Position numbers and translations under genes: made by a program
Shown here: piece after piece, positions 1 through 9,036 of the stretch
Numbering within the stretch: position 1 is the stretch's first letter
Layout of the letters: each line of letters opens with the position of its first letter
Origin: Micavibrio sp.
GTDB lineage: Bacteria > Pseudomonadota > Alphaproteobacteria > Micavibrionales > Micavibrionaceae
Assembly: GCA_021604545.1 (NCBI GenBank)
Contig: BQJE01000002.1
Coordinates: 348,339 to 412,338, forward strand
Length of the DNA stretch: 64,000 nucleotides
Direction: 5' to 3'
The notes under the pieces: generated by a model
Databases searched by the model: none
Told to the model about the DNA's origin: nothing
The model's input: only the letters and a program-made list of their open reading frames with translations

Positions 1-954
1 AATCCTGTTTATATCGGTCAGATCCGGCATAAGGGTGTCTGTTACACAGGGTTGCATGAATCCATTATTGATCAGGAACTATGGGATCAGGTTCGACAAA
101 AGCTGGCCGACAACAGGGTTGGTGATAGTAAAAGGACTCGTAGTACAGAAGTGAGTTCTTTGGCCGGAAAATTATTCGATGACACTGGAACTAGCCTGAC
201 TCCGGTTCATGCTAAAAAGAAAGGGAAGCGGTACCGGTATTATATCTCACAAAGTCTTGTTACCGGTACAAAAGAGAGCGTAGAAAATGGCTGGCGTTTG
301 CCTGGTCCGGAAATCGAAAGTCTTGTTACGCAGGCCGCGCAGCAAATTCTTGCCGACCGCCCCGCTATTACGGAATCTCTGCGTGAGGCAGGCGTTACTG
401 TTAGATATATTCCGGAGGCTCTGAAAGCTGCAGATGTGCAAGGCAGGAAGCTGGATTCTATGATAGACAGGGCAGAGGTTTTGGGTCTGATTGTACAGCG
501 TGTGGATATCAGTCAGGAAGGCATGCGTCTAACTTTGCTGTTGGCCTCCATGATTGGACAAGGCAATAAGCCAGATACTGTGATGTGCCCTATTATTACC
601 CGCGACATTCCTATGCAGATCAAGCGCCGGGGTGTCGAAATGAAACTGGTCATAGCAGGGGGCAATGCTTCAAGAACCGATCCTACTCTTATCAAGGCAG
701 TAGCTCGTGCCCGGACATGGTTTGATGAACTGCAGTCAGGAGCAGCAAAATCAATCCGTGAGATTGCTAGCCGCTATGGGGTGGGCGATAATTACGTGAG
801 TACTCTTCTACCGCTGGCCTTCTTGGCGCCTGATATCGTCGAGGCCATTGTTGCGGGGCAACAACCCGCTGATCTTACAGCAGATGCCCTGATCAAGCGC
901 ATCAATCTGCCAGCCGACTGGTCTGAGCAGCGCCGTATCCTCGGCTTTAATTAA
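1..954 (+). CDS. Large serine site-specific recombinase, C-terminal part (5' truncated by window edge)
   Basis: The reading frame is open from base 1 and ends with TAA at 952-954, so the visible 317 residues are the C-terminal part; the N-terminal resolvase domain with the catalytic Ser lies upstream of the window. The start of the visible part (NPVYIGQIRHKG, then HESIIDQELWDQV) is the Recombinase-domain signature of large serine recombinases. Next comes a region (LFDDTG...LTPVHAKKKGKRYRYY) at the zinc-ribbon position, as in the common alphaproteobacterial variant without Cys. The C-terminus (FLAPDIVEAIVAGQQP...LPADWSEQRRILGF) is a helical region typical of recombinases carried on alphaproteobacterial prophages and islands. 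It catalyses integration or excision. It ends 171 bp from the 3' end of tRNA-Ser, which suggests an element boundary. Family call firm; element type unknown. Confidence 0.88.
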   Translation, partial: NPVYIGQIRHKGVCYTGLHESIIDQELWDQVRQKLADNRVGDSKRTRSTEVSSLAGKLFDDTGTSLTPVHAKKKGKRYRYYISQSLVTGTKESVENGWRLPGPEIESLVTQAAQQILADRPAITESLREAGVTVRYIPEALKAADVQGRKLDSMIDRAEVLGLIVQRVDISQEGMRLTLLLASMIGQGNKPDTVMCPIITRDIPMQIKRRGVEMKLVIAGGNASRTDPTLIKAVARARTWFDELQSGAAKSIREIASRYGVGDNYVSTLLPLAFLAPDIVEAIVAGQQPADLTADALIKRINLPADWSEQRRILGFN

Positions 955-1125
955 TCATAATTCCCCGAAGTCTCACCGCCAAAACCGCCAACAGAGAGAA
1001 ACTACCGTTTTGCACCTGGATACGCTTTCCAGAGGCTCTCTCCGGTGGGGCGTGCCTATAAGAACCGCCGGAACTGCGCGGGACGCAGGGCCAAGGCTAA
1101 AATATAAAGAGAATCAAAGACTAGA

Positions 1126-1215
1126 TGGCGGAGAAGGGGGGATTCGAACCCCCGAAGGGCGTAAACCCTTACTGCTTTTCGAGAGCAGCGCATTCAACCA
1201 CTCTGCCACTTCTCC
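1126..1215 (-). tRNA. tRNA-Ser (anticodon CGA), CCA encoded
   Basis: Read on the minus strand, a 7-bp acceptor stem (GGAGAAG with CTTCTCC) closes a full cloverleaf: D arm with GCAGAGTGGTTGAATGC, anticodon stem CTGCT/AGCAG around loop CTCGAAA (anticodon CGA), a long variable arm (AAGGG...CCCTT) typical of class II tRNA-Ser, and a T arm with GGTTCGAATCC. Discriminator G is followed by an encoded CCA at 1128-1126. The total of 90 nt is normal for tRNA-Ser. Its 3' end faces the recombinase gene, the geometry seen when an element sits in a tRNA 3' end. Confidence 0.97.
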
Positions 1216-1222
1216 TGTCAAA

Positions 1223-1864
1223 TTATGATGAGCCTTCCGGTCGCCAGCCATTAAGCCACAATCCTAATGGTACGATATGCGGCTTTTCACCATTCGCAGA
1301 AAACCATGAATCAATGGCGTATTGCCTGCCTGTTTCCTTTTCTTTTACAACAGCCGTGTTGTGTGGCCATTCACCATCAAAGAAAGCGCCGCGCCGCGCC
1401 GGGCCATCAACATCATGCCATTTGAGCAGGTTTTCTTCCTCAAAAAATTTGAGATACAGCGAGCTATTGATGGCTTCATCGATACAGTCGAGTTGATATT
1501 CGCCATGACCCAGCATCGTAGCACCGGCAGCATCTTTATCCGTCCCGACTTTTTCGCCAGTAATTTGTTCCATGAGGGCGATAGATTGGGCGATCTGTGC
1601 GCGTTCTTCTTCGGGGGATGCAGAGGATTGCTTCAATGGTTTCTGAACCTCCAGCCATTCTTTTTTGTCTAGCCTCGTGCGCGTTTTTGTACGGCAGCCG
1701 TAACCATGACAAACATAAAACCGGCGTGGGCTTTCTGCCGCGGCGGCGTAATATTCAAGATCGAGAGGCGCTGTTGAACAGGCAGGGAGCGCTAACAACC
1801 CTGCCAAAAGAAAAACCGCCCCGAAAACAGGGCGGTTTTTTGTATAACTTTTTATTCTCTTCAC
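1223..1864 (-). CDS. Conserved hypothetical lipoprotein with possible Cys-His-Asp transglutaminase-like core
   Basis: I chose the GTG start at 1864 because it overlaps the stop of the upstream gene as GTGA, which suggests translational coupling, and because it gives a good lipoprotein signal: basic N-terminus (VKRIKSYTKNRP), hydrophobic stretch, lipobox LPAC. The mature protein follows the lipid-modified Cys. It has two nearby Cys (YVCHGYGC) and then DCIDEAINSSLYL, HNTAVV and YAIDSWF. A Cys at a helix start, a His before a strand and an Asp after the next strand resemble a transglutaminase/papain-like arrangement; that is inference from residue pattern only. I do not recognise a named family. 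The coding sequence for the signal peptide contains a perfect terminator-like hairpin (1811-1840). 213 aa. Confidence 0.75.
   Translation of the reverse strand: MKRIKSYTKNRPVFGAVFLLAGLLALPACSTAPLDLEYYAAAAESPRRFYVCHGYGCRTKTRTRLDKKEWLEVQKPLKQSSASPEEERAQIAQSIALMEQITGEKVGTDKDAAGATMLGHGEYQLDCIDEAINSSLYLKFFEEENLLKWHDVDGPARRGAFFDGEWPHNTAVVKEKETGRQYAIDSWFSANGEKPHIVPLGLWLNGWRPEGSS
1811..1840 (-). terminator. Rho-independent terminator-like hairpin inside the start of the downstream lipoprotein gene
   Basis: AAAAACCGCCC and GGGCGGTTTTT form a perfect 11-bp stem around an 8-nt loop. On the minus strand the GC arm is followed by TTTTTCTTTT. It lies about 20 nt beyond the stop of the barrel-protein gene, where a terminator is expected, but within codons of the following lipoprotein signal peptide. 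Confidence 0.8.
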
Positions 1865-3606
1865 TCTGCGCGGCTCCGGCCCCCCGTATTGCCCATATTT
1901 GGTATGCCGAAGGACCAATTCATACGGAACATGAAGGTGGCGTTGTCAACGTCTTCCCTGCCCAGCGAAGAAGGTCTTACACCATCACGGCTGTTCAGCA
2001 TAGGGACGCTCGTTCTTTCCCATTTGCCACCAACGCTGACATTAAACGGATTGTCCGGCATAAAGGTAAGGTTTAGCTCAGCCGCCATATCATGTGAATG
2101 ATCATCATTGTTGATGGCTGCCGGCGCTGTCGGGTTTGCGCCCAGTTTTAGATCGTCCGTCCCACTTGCGTTGTTAAAAACGTAGGCGTAACGCAGGTTG
2201 CTGCCGACTTCGACAGGAACACGGAAAAGGTCTTTAAGTGTTTTTGGCCTGTAGGCTGTTTCAACGCCGACAAATGGCGCATAGCTGTGCTCTCTTACAT
2301 TTGTTATGTAAGAAAAATTATTACCGACAATAGTCCCAGCAAGTTCTTCGCTGGTTCTAAGGCGTTTATATTCCAGACCACCATAAGGACGAACTTTGAG
2401 CCGAGAATTGGCAACGTTCATCATGTAACCAAACCCCATCTGGTAGGCGGCCCATGCGTAGCTGGCGCGATAGATGACATTGAGAGCTGGGTTTGCGCCA
2501 CCATTAAAGCCCGATGCGTTCGGCCCAACGGCGGTACCGGGAAATAAAATATCCCGCCCCGCACCCGGATCAAAAGTGCCGATGTTAGTATGAATATCGG
2601 CCGTGGCACGATTCAGGGCAAAGAAAAAGTCCCAGAAACGATAGGGGTTGTAGTTGGGGGCGTTCGGTGTTCCCCATATCAACATGTTTCTGAACACCGA
2701 AGCCACAGCAATCTGTGCGCCGAAATTAAGAGCGGCATATGTGCCTGTTGTGTCCCCTTTAGCCTGATTCAGGAGTCTGTTGCCACCACCAGTGGTTTCT
2801 GACGCCAGATTACCAAACCTGTCATGGGCGTGCATTATACCGACATCAGCGCCCAGAAAAAACTCAATGGGCGTCGGGTAGGCCAGGCCATAGCATGTCC
2901 TTTGGTTGCCGGCGGCGCGCCATTTGCGCTCCAGATTATCCATGGCACGGTCAACGTCCTCTTCTTCTTCGTCCGTCCTTGCATATTCAGCCAGATCATC
3001 AAGCCAATCCATGCCGTCCAGGAATTGATCGCGGTTACAGGAAGCAATCCCTTCTTCTGCTCGTCTGATGGCGGACTCATATTCACTGTCGGAGTCACCG
3101 GGCATTTTTATCCGCATTTTTCTTTGGCTTGTATTTTTGACTGTAGTGGCTTCCAGTTCGGCAACGCGTTCTTCGATATCTGTACAGCATCCTTCATCTT
3201 TGAGTTCAGCTAGGAGTGCGTCACCGTTTGTTACGGCCGTATTGCTGGCTTGCTCTTCTGTCGGCGGGGTGCAGGGTTGTGGTCTTGCCTCCCAACGTGC
3301 TTTTAGACCCTGTCTGAAGCCACGTGTTACGGCCCAGTCATGTGCGGCCTGATTCTGGGTCATGCCTGACCCGGCGGCTAGTTCAGCATTTTGTGCTATT
3401 GCTTTTAATGTCTTCTCTAAATTTTTGAGATTCCTCATTGACCTGTTATAGGCGGCCTCATCGCAAGCCTCAATTGCTGCAGCGGCTGTACTTATATGCC
3501 CCGTGGCCGCGTTCGCGTTCGGCGGGTATAGCCATGCCTGTGCGGGTGTGGTGGCTATTAAGCCAAGGGTAAGAACTGTAAAAAAAATCAAAAAACTGCG
3601 GGCCAT
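1861..3606 (-). CDS. Secreted protein: two Cys-bounded helical modules plus outer-membrane beta-barrel-like domain
   Basis: The start at 3606 has GGAG 7 nt upstream; an ATG six codons earlier lacks one. Residues 1-24 are a signal peptide ending AQA. Residues about 45-112 and 187-238 look like two copies of one module: each begins IxxC (Cys48, Cys190), continues with a charged helical segment, and ends LxxxWxA...C (Cys112, Cys238), so each may be closed by a disulfide. A Cys140-Cys141 pair and a short coiled segment (IEERVAELE) lie between them. From about residue 246 alternating aromatic/polar strands (FFLGADVGIM, YGGLEYKRL, ELNLTFMP, FMFRMNWSFGIP) look like an outer-membrane barrel of about 330 residues. 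I do not recognise the family. Transcribed in the same direction as mutS, upstream, and coupled to the lipoprotein downstream. Confidence 0.75.
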   Translation of the reverse strand: MARSFLIFFTVLTLGLIATTPAQAWLYPPNANAATGHISTAAAAIEACDEAAYNRSMRNLKNLEKTLKAIAQNAELAAGSGMTQNQAAHDWAVTRGFRQGLKARWEARPQPCTPPTEEQASNTAVTNGDALLAELKDEGCCTDIEERVAELEATTVKNTSQRKMRIKMPGDSDSEYESAIRRAEEGIASCNRDQFLDGMDWLDDLAEYARTDEEEEDVDRAMDNLERKWRAAGNQRTCYGLAYPTPIEFFLGADVGIMHAHDRFGNLASETTGGGNRLLNQAKGDTTGTYAALNFGAQIAVASVFRNMLIWGTPNAPNYNPYRFWDFFFALNRATADIHTNIGTFDPGAGRDILFPGTAVGPNASGFNGGANPALNVIYRASYAWAAYQMGFGYMMNVANSRLKVRPYGGLEYKRLRTSEELAGTIVGNNFSYITNVREHSYAPFVGVETAYRPKTLKDLFRVPVEVGSNLRYAYVFNNASGTDDLKLGANPTAPAAINNDDHSHDMAAELNLTFMPDNPFNVSVGGKWERTSVPMLNSRDGVRPSSLGREDVDNATFMFRMNWSFGIPNMGNTGGRSRAE

Positions 3607-3742
3607 CAGGGTTCTCCATAACAAATGTATTTATAATTCTGTGGGCACAATGTCGTTTACGGCTTTGTGTGTCAACGTAGATATAGGAAATATGTGGTAA
3701 TTACGACGCTGAGTGGTGCAAAAATACCACACTCATTTTTGG

Positions 3743-6445
3743 CTAATTCCCGCCAATTATGGACTTTAGGGCATAGAGGGCTTCAAGGGCTTCTTTGGGA
3801 CTGAGATCGTCGGGATTGATCTCGGTTAGCTTTTTCTCCAGCTCTGTGGAGCCTAGCTCTTCCTGCGGATTATCGGCCATGGCGGTGAAAAGTGGCAAAT
3901 CATCAGCCAGTCGGGCCAGCGCGCCGGATTGTTCACCTGATTGCAGGAGCTTCAGTATGTCTTCGGCGCGGGTGATGACGGCCGGGGGCAGGCCGGCCAG
4001 CTTGCCGACATGAATACCGTAGGAACGATCAGCCGCACCGGCCACAACAGCGTGCATGAAAATAATATCGCCCTTCCATTCTTTCACCTGCATCGAGTGG
4101 CAAGACAATGAAGAAAGAGATGAGGTTAAAGATGTAAGCTCATGATAATGGGTAGCGAATAACGCGCGGCATTTATTCACTTCATGGAGATGCTCAACGC
4201 AGGCCCAGGCAATCGATAGCCCGTCAAAGGTGGCGGTGCCGCGGCCAATCTCATCAAGGATAACCAGTGAACGATTTGTGGCCTGATTTAAAATGGCGGC
4301 TGTTTCAACCATCTCAACCATGAATGTCGAGCGGCCGCGCGCCAGATCATCCGAGGCACCAACGCGGCTGAACAGACGATCAATTAGGCCGATATGAGCG
4401 GATGAGGCGGGAACAAAGGAACCTATTTGGGCCATGATGGCGACAAGCGCGTTTTGGCGCAGGAAGGTTGATTTTCCTGCCATGTTGGGACCGGTGAGTA
4501 GCCAGAGCTTTTGGTTTGGGTCGAGATTACAGTCATTGGGCACGAAAGCCTCGCTTTGTTTGCGCAGGGCGTTTTCCACGACGGGGTGGCGGGCGCCTTC
4601 AAGATTGAAGGTCAGGCTGTCGTCGAGAATGGGGCGCGTATAATCAAGTTCGGTTGCGAGTTCGGCCAGCGCAGAAGAGACATCGAGTTTGGCGAGCGTG
4701 CGGGCAATGGCCCCGATGGGCTCAGACAGACCTACGACCTCTCTGACCAACTCAGTAAAAATTTCCTGCTCAATCGCCAGGGATTTTTCACCGGCCGAAG
4801 CAATGTCGCGCTCAAGCTCGGCCAGCTCCGGTGTGGTGAAGCGCATCGCATTGGCCATGGTCTGGCGATGGACGTAAGGATTGGAGCCGCCTTCGTCTTT
4901 GACCATCAGCTTGTCGCCGTGCTTGGCGGTAACTTCAATAAAGTACCCTAGTACGTTGTTAAAACTGATCTTCAGTTTGTCGATGCCGGTGTCTTGTTGG
5001 TATTTGGTTTGCAGCCCGGCGATCAGGCGACGGGATTCATCACGCAAGGAGCGCAGTTTGTCGAGCTGATCGGAATAACCCTTTTCGATGAAACCGCCAT
5101 CGCGGGCGAGGAAAGGGGGATCGCTTGCCAGTGCCGCGCGGAGTTTGTCCTGAAGGCCAGCAACATCGGGGTTTTGTTTGAGAGTTTCGAGTTGAGCGTT
5201 TAAGGACTCTTTAGCGTTTTGGTTGCTCTGGATCTGTGCCCGAATGATTTCCGATTGGATAAGGCCATCACGGATCATGGTCAGGTCACGCGGCCCACCG
5301 CGATCCACACTGAGGCGCGCAAGTGCACGTTCCATATCCGGCACGGCCTTGAGTTGCTCGCGTATCAGGCCGCGCAAATCTGTCTCATCGGCGAAGCATT
5401 GTACGCGGTTCAAACGGGTATTGATGGCTGCGATGTCGGTCAGTGGCGCGGAGAGGTAAGATTGCAATGTGCGTGCACCGGCACCGGTGATGGTTCGGTC
5501 GATAGCGTCAAGCAGGCTACCTTTGCGCTCACCGGTCATGGTACGGGTCAGCTCCAGATTACGCCTCGTCGCCGCGTCGATCTCCATGACAGCGCCCATG
5601 GATATCTGTCGCGGTGGTGACAGGCGCGGCATTTTACCGACTTGGGTGCGTTCAATATAATCAATTAATGCACCAGCGGCAGCGATCTCGGCACGGCTAA
5701 AGCCGCCAAAAGATTCCAGCGTGCCAACGCCGAACATGCGCTCTAAACGCTTGCGGGCGTTTTCGCTGTCGAACAGGGAGGTGCTTTGCAGGGTTAGTTT
5801 TTCCTGAAAGCTCTCAAGCGGTTCACGTAAGTCTTGCGCCAGTTTATCCGGGAGTAAAACTTCGCCGGGGTCAATGCGCTCCAGCACCGTGGCGACATCG
5901 GTTTCAAAACACGGTTGAACCGTAAATGACCCGGTGGAAAGTTCAAGCCATGCGAGGCCATATTGACCACCGACTTCGGTCAGCGCGGCGAGGTAATTGC
6001 TCTCGCGTGCGTCTAATAATGAATCTTCGGTGAGGGTCCCTTGCGTCACGACGCGAACCACGTCACGGCTCACCAGCGCTTTCGAGGCGGGTTTGCCTTC
6101 TTTTTTGGCCCGCGCCTTGGCCTGGTCCGGTGTTTCGCTTTGTTCGCAAATCGCGACCTTAAACCCGGCACGGATGAGCTTGGCAAGATACGGCTCGTAA
6201 GAATGAAACGGCACGCCGCACATCGGGATGTCGGTGCCGTCTGATTTGCCGCGTTTGGTCAGGGTAATGTCGAGGGTTTCGGATGCCTTGACCGCGTCAT
6301 CATGGAACATCTCGTAAAAATCGCCCATGCGGTAAAACAGCAGGGCGTCGGGGTAGCGCGCTTTGATGGTCATATATTGCGCCATCATCGGCGTGTGACC
6401 ATCGGCGATGAAGTCCTCAGGAGATTTTCGTGCTGTGTTGCCCAT
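3743..6445 (-). CDS. mutS: DNA mismatch repair ATPase MutS
   Basis: Recognises base mismatches and short insertion/deletion loops and recruits MutL. The N-terminal mismatch-binding domain carries [10 protein letters not shown], which contains the Phe-x-Glu mismatch-reading motif. Connector, lever and clamp follow. The C-terminal ABC-type ATPase has Walker [10 protein letters not shown] near residue 652, the Walker B/signature region [14 protein letters not shown], and the ATHYHELT switch. At 900 aa it is slightly longer than the E. coli protein (853). The ATG at 6445 gives the usual start before the HTPMMAQY segment. It is downstream of dut by 47 bp on the same strand. Confidence 0.98.
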   Translation of the reverse strand: MGNTARKSPEDFIADGHTPMMAQYMTIKARYPDALLFYRMGDFYEMFHDDAVKASETLDITLTKRGKSDGTDIPMCGVPFHSYEPYLAKLIRAGFKVAICEQSETPDQAKARAKKEGKPASKALVSRDVVRVVTQGTLTEDSLLDARESNYLAALTEVGGQYGLAWLELSTGSFTVQPCFETDVATVLERIDPGEVLLPDKLAQDLREPLESFQEKLTLQSTSLFDSENARKRLERMFGVGTLESFGGFSRAEIAAAGALIDYIERTQVGKMPRLSPPRQISMGAVMEIDAATRRNLELTRTMTGERKGSLLDAIDRTITGAGARTLQSYLSAPLTDIAAINTRLNRVQCFADETDLRGLIREQLKAVPDMERALARLSVDRGGPRDLTMIRDGLIQSEIIRAQIQSNQNAKESLNAQLETLKQNPDVAGLQDKLRAALASDPPFLARDGGFIEKGYSDQLDKLRSLRDESRRLIAGLQTKYQQDTGIDKLKISFNNVLGYFIEVTAKHGDKLMVKDEGGSNPYVHRQTMANAMRFTTPELAELERDIASAGEKSLAIEQEIFTELVREVVGLSEPIGAIARTLAKLDVSSALAELATELDYTRPILDDSLTFNLEGARHPVVENALRKQSEAFVPNDCNLDPNQKLWLLTGPNMAGKSTFLRQNALVAIMAQIGSFVPASSAHIGLIDRLFSRVGASDDLARGRSTFMVEMVETAAILNQATNRSLVILDEIGRGTATFDGLSIAWACVEHLHEVNKCRALFATHYHELTSLTSSLSSLSCHSMQVKEWKGDIIFMHAVVAGAADRSYGIHVGKLAGLPPAVITRAEDILKLLQSGEQSGALARLADDLPLFTAMADNPQEELGSTELEKKLTEINPDDLSPKEALEALYALKSIIGGN

Positions 6446-6492
6446 AAATAAGATTCATAGGGGAGTCGGGCCAAAAAGTAAAAGGGGAATGC

Positions 6493-6972
6493 TTATTCCG
6501 TCCCGGTAGAACCAAACCCGCCTTCGCCGCGCTCGGACTCCTCGAGGCTATCGACGACTTTCCAGCTAATCGTTTCAAAGCGTTCAACCACCATCTGGGC
6601 GATGCGCATGCCGCGCTCGATGGTGAACGGCTCCTTGCCGTGATTGATCAGGATGACTTTGATTTCGCCGCGATAATCGGCGTCAATCGTGCCGGGGGTA
6701 TTGAGCACCGTGATACCGTGTTTAATCGCCAGTCCCGAACGCGGACGGATCTGTGCTTCAAAACCTGGGGGCAGGGCAATCGCCAGACCCGTAGGCACGA
6801 GGGCGCGCTCGCCGGCGCCAAGCTCGATGGCTTCTTCCAGCGCCGCTGTTAAATCCATACCCGCCGATTGTTCGGTGGCGTAGGCGGGCAAATTAAGCCC
6901 GACCGCATGTTCAAGCGCGTGTAGTGCCACTTCTATATTGTCGTTACTCCGCCGCTTCAATTCGTCTGACAT
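6493..6972 (-). CDS. dut: Deoxyuridine 5'-triphosphate nucleotidohydrolase (dUTPase)
   Basis: Hydrolyses dUTP to dUMP and PPi, keeping uracil out of DNA and supplying the thymidylate precursor. The five trimeric-dUTPase motifs are visible: AGMDL (1), RPRSGLA (2), [14 protein letters not shown] with the catalytic Asp and uracil-binding Tyr region (3), RIAQMVV (4) and the glycine-rich [10 protein letters not shown] tail (5). 159 aa, normal length. The ATG at 6972 overlaps the end of coaBC by 29 nt and has AGAAGG about 6 nt upstream. A GTG 14 codons in would remove the overlap and cannot be excluded. Confidence 0.97.
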   Translation of the reverse strand: MSDELKRRSNDNIEVALHALEHAVGLNLPAYATEQSAGMDLTAALEEAIELGAGERALVPTGLAIALPPGFEAQIRPRSGLAIKHGITVLNTPGTIDADYRGEIKVILINHGKEPFTIERGMRIAQMVVERFETISWKVVDSLEESERGEGGFGSTGTE

Positions 6973-8194
6973 TTGTTGCCTTCTCTTTGTTGTTTATATG
7001 CTGTGCAATGCGTTGGGCTAGCTTGCGGGCAATTGTTTTTTTGCTCGCGCGTGGCCATTCCTCGCTGTCATCCAGTGATACCAAATGTACATGATTCTGA
7101 TTAGACCCGAAAACGTTTTCAGCCGCGCTGATTTTATTTGCAATCATCAAATCGCAATTCTTGCGGGCCAGCTTTTCCCGGGCGTTGATGATGATATCTT
7201 CGGTCTCGGCGGCAAAGCCAATCACCAGATCCGGTCTGTTGGGTCCATCTTTGGCCAGACGCGCCAGAATGTCGGGATTTTCCTTGAGTGCAATGGATGG
7301 CGGCGTATGGTTGCGGCGTTTTTTGATCTTGCTGGCTTTGTTTTCCTTGGGTGCCCAGTCGCTGACGGCGGCGGCGCATATAGCGATATCGGCGGGCAGG
7401 GCGCTTTGACAGGCTTTGAGCATTTGTTGGGCTGTTTCCACGCGGATGGTTTTAATGCCGACGGGACCCGGCAGGGCTGTCGGGCCGCTTATGAGTGTTA
7501 CGTCAGCCCCAGCTTCGAAGAGCGCGGTGGCAATCGCATAGCCTTGTTTACCCGATGATCGGTTGCCAACAAAGCGGACCGGGTCGATGGGTTCATAAGT
7601 GGGGCCGGCTGTGACGAGGGCTTTGAAGCTTTTTAGTGGACGTTCGTAGAAAAAGGATAGGATGGCTCCGAAAATCTCTTCCGGCTCGCTCATGCGGCCT
7701 GTGCCGGTTTCACCGCAGGCGGTGTCGCCTTGTGCGGGGCCGATGAGGGTGATGCCGCGTTGTTCCAGTGTTTGGATATTATCCTGCGTGGCTTCATTGT
7801 CCCACATTTCCGGGTTCATCGCCGGGGCGATGAGGACGGGTTTATCAGAGGCCAGCAAAGTGGTCGAGGCCAGATCATCGGCGCGGCCATGGGCTGTCTT
7901 GGCGATGAGATTGGCGCTGGCCGGGGCAACGATAATCAGATCAGCTTCGCGCGATAGACGGATATGGCCCATCTCGGTTTCGTCTTTGAGAGAAAAGAGA
8001 TCGGTATAAACCTGTTCTTCGCTGAGGGAGGCCACACTGAGTGGCGTGATGAATTGCGTGCCGCTTTCGGTAAGTATGCAGCGAACATTCGCGCCAGCTT
8101 TTTTAATCAGGCGAATGAGCTCCAGCGATTTATAAGCGGCAACACCACCGGAGATAATTAAAAGAATATTTTTGTTTTCAAGACTCTGCATCAT
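6944..8194 (-). CDS. coaBC: Bifunctional phosphopantothenoylcysteine decarboxylase / phosphopantothenate-cysteine ligase
   Basis: Two consecutive steps of coenzyme A synthesis: CTP-dependent condensation of 4'-phosphopantothenate with Cys (CoaB, C-terminal) and FMN-dependent decarboxylation (CoaC, N-terminal). The CoaC half shows the flavoprotein start [17 protein letters not shown] and the substrate-clamp region GETGTGRM. The CoaB half starts near [21 protein letters not shown] and has AAVSDW and the K-EN-PDIL segment. I used the first ATG downstream of the terminator at 8211-8240; a GTG at 8221 sits inside that hairpin. No strong Shine-Dalgarno is visible. Followed by dut with overlap, a common alphaproteobacterial pair. 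Confidence 0.95.
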   Translation of the reverse strand: MMQSLENKNILLIISGGVAAYKSLELIRLIKKAGANVRCILTESGTQFITPLSVASLSEEQVYTDLFSLKDETEMGHIRLSREADLIIVAPASANLIAKTAHGRADDLASTTLLASDKPVLIAPAMNPEMWDNEATQDNIQTLEQRGITLIGPAQGDTACGETGTGRMSEPEEIFGAILSFFYERPLKSFKALVTAGPTYEPIDPVRFVGNRSSGKQGYAIATALFEAGADVTLISGPTALPGPVGIKTIRVETAQQMLKACQSALPADIAICAAAVSDWAPKENKASKIKKRRNHTPPSIALKENPDILARLAKDGPNRPDLVIGFAAETEDIIINAREKLARKNCDLMIANKISAAENVFGSNQNHVHLVSLDDSEEWPRASKKTIARKLAQRIAQHINNKEKATNVRRIEAAE

Positions 8195-8210
8195 TGTCTT
8201 TATATAGAAC

Positions 8211-8240
8211 AAAAGCCCCACTCTTCCAAGCGGGGCTTTA
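8211..8240 (-). terminator. Rho-independent terminator after the Ala-rich gene
   Basis: AAAGCCCC (8212-8219) pairs with GGGGCTTT (8232-8239). On the minus strand the second arm runs into TTTT. It lies about 40 nt after the stop of the Ala/Glu-rich gene and just upstream of coaBC, so coaBC probably has its own start site or depends on readthrough. Confidence 0.75.
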
Positions 8241-8279
8241 TGAATTCAGATATTAAAGTTTTGCTTTAGAGATCAGTAA

Positions 8280-8903
8280 TTACTGATCAATAGCATCTTT
8301 GATTGCGTCTGTAGCGGCTTCACCAGCAGCAGGCTCTGTGCCTTCGATAGCTTGCTCAGCAGCGTCCGTTGCATTTTCAGCAGCTTCAGTTGCTTCTCCA
8401 GCAGCTTCGGCAGCATCAGCAGCAGCTTCAGCGGCTTGCGTTGCATCTTCAGCAGCGTCCATCGCTTTGTCAGCAGCATCAGCAGCTTGCTCAGTTGCTT
8501 CAGAGGCAGCTTCGGTTGCTTCAGAAGCGGCTTCAACAGCTTCAGCAGCTTCTCCGGTAGGAGCCGGTGCCGGTGCTGGTGTGGCAGCTGTGATAGCATC
8601 TTTTGCAGCGTCCGTTGCGTTTTCAGCAGCTTCAGAAACAGCCTCGGCGGCATTTCCAGCAGCTTCGGATGCGGCTTCCGCAGCGTCAGAAGCCATGTCA
8701 GCAGCTTCGCCAGATACTTCCGTTACGAAACTGGATGCACCAGATGTTGTTTCGTCGATGAAGCTACCGGCTTGTTCGCCAGCGGCAGGTTCAATATTGG
8801 CAACGCCCTTGCCGCCCATATTGTTGTAGATCGCAAAAATTGCAATAAGACCGACAGCCAACACGGCTGCGGAATACATGATAGATTTGGTAAAACTGCT
8901 CAT
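8280..8903 (-). CDS. Ala/Glu-rich repetitive protein with one N-terminal membrane anchor
   Basis: Residues about 9-27 form one hydrophobic segment (YSAAVLAVGLIAIFAIYNN) acting as signal anchor. The rest is almost entirely Ala with Glu, Asp, Ser and Thr in repeats such as AAEAASEAA and ENATDAA, broken by a Pro-rich hinge (TPAPAPAPTG) near residue 112. This composition favours a long, regularly charged helix, probably in the periplasm. No catalytic motif is seen and no named family is recognised. AAGGAG stands upstream of the ATG with rather long spacing. The repeat keeps other frames open too (one opposite frame for 176 codons); the signal anchor and Shine-Dalgarno argue for this frame. 207 aa. 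Confidence 0.75.
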   Translation of the reverse strand: MSSFTKSIMYSAAVLAVGLIAIFAIYNNMGGKGVANIEPAAGEQAGSFIDETTSGASSFVTEVSGEAADMASDAAEAASEAAGNAAEAVSEAAENATDAAKDAITAATPAPAPAPTGEAAEAVEAASEATEAASEATEQAADAADKAMDAAEDATQAAEAAADAAEAAGEATEAAENATDAAEQAIEGTEPAAGEAATDAIKDAIDQ

Positions 8904-9036
8904 AAAAAAGCCCTCTCCTTAAAAAATAAAAGATTCTCATAAACCATAATAATAATGTCTAGGTTTGGGGTACAATGCCGCCTGAAACGCCCCTGTGTCA
9001 ACTAAAAATCGCAAGTTATTGAAATTATGGAAACTT

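Noticed and set aside
955..1125. Possible short gene or tRNA remnant between recombinase and tRNA-Ser
   Set aside because: A 72-codon frame here runs into the tRNA and has no ribosome-binding site; no second tRNA fragment could be aligned by eye.
3700..3750. Possible terminator after mutS (GTGGT/ACCAC hairpin)
   Set aside because: Short stem, no T tract on the minus strand; not convincing.
8299..8829. 176-codon open frame on the plus strand opposite the Ala-rich gene
   Set aside because: Same Ala/Ser repeat read backwards; no ribosome-binding site, while the minus-strand frame has a membrane anchor and AAGGAG.
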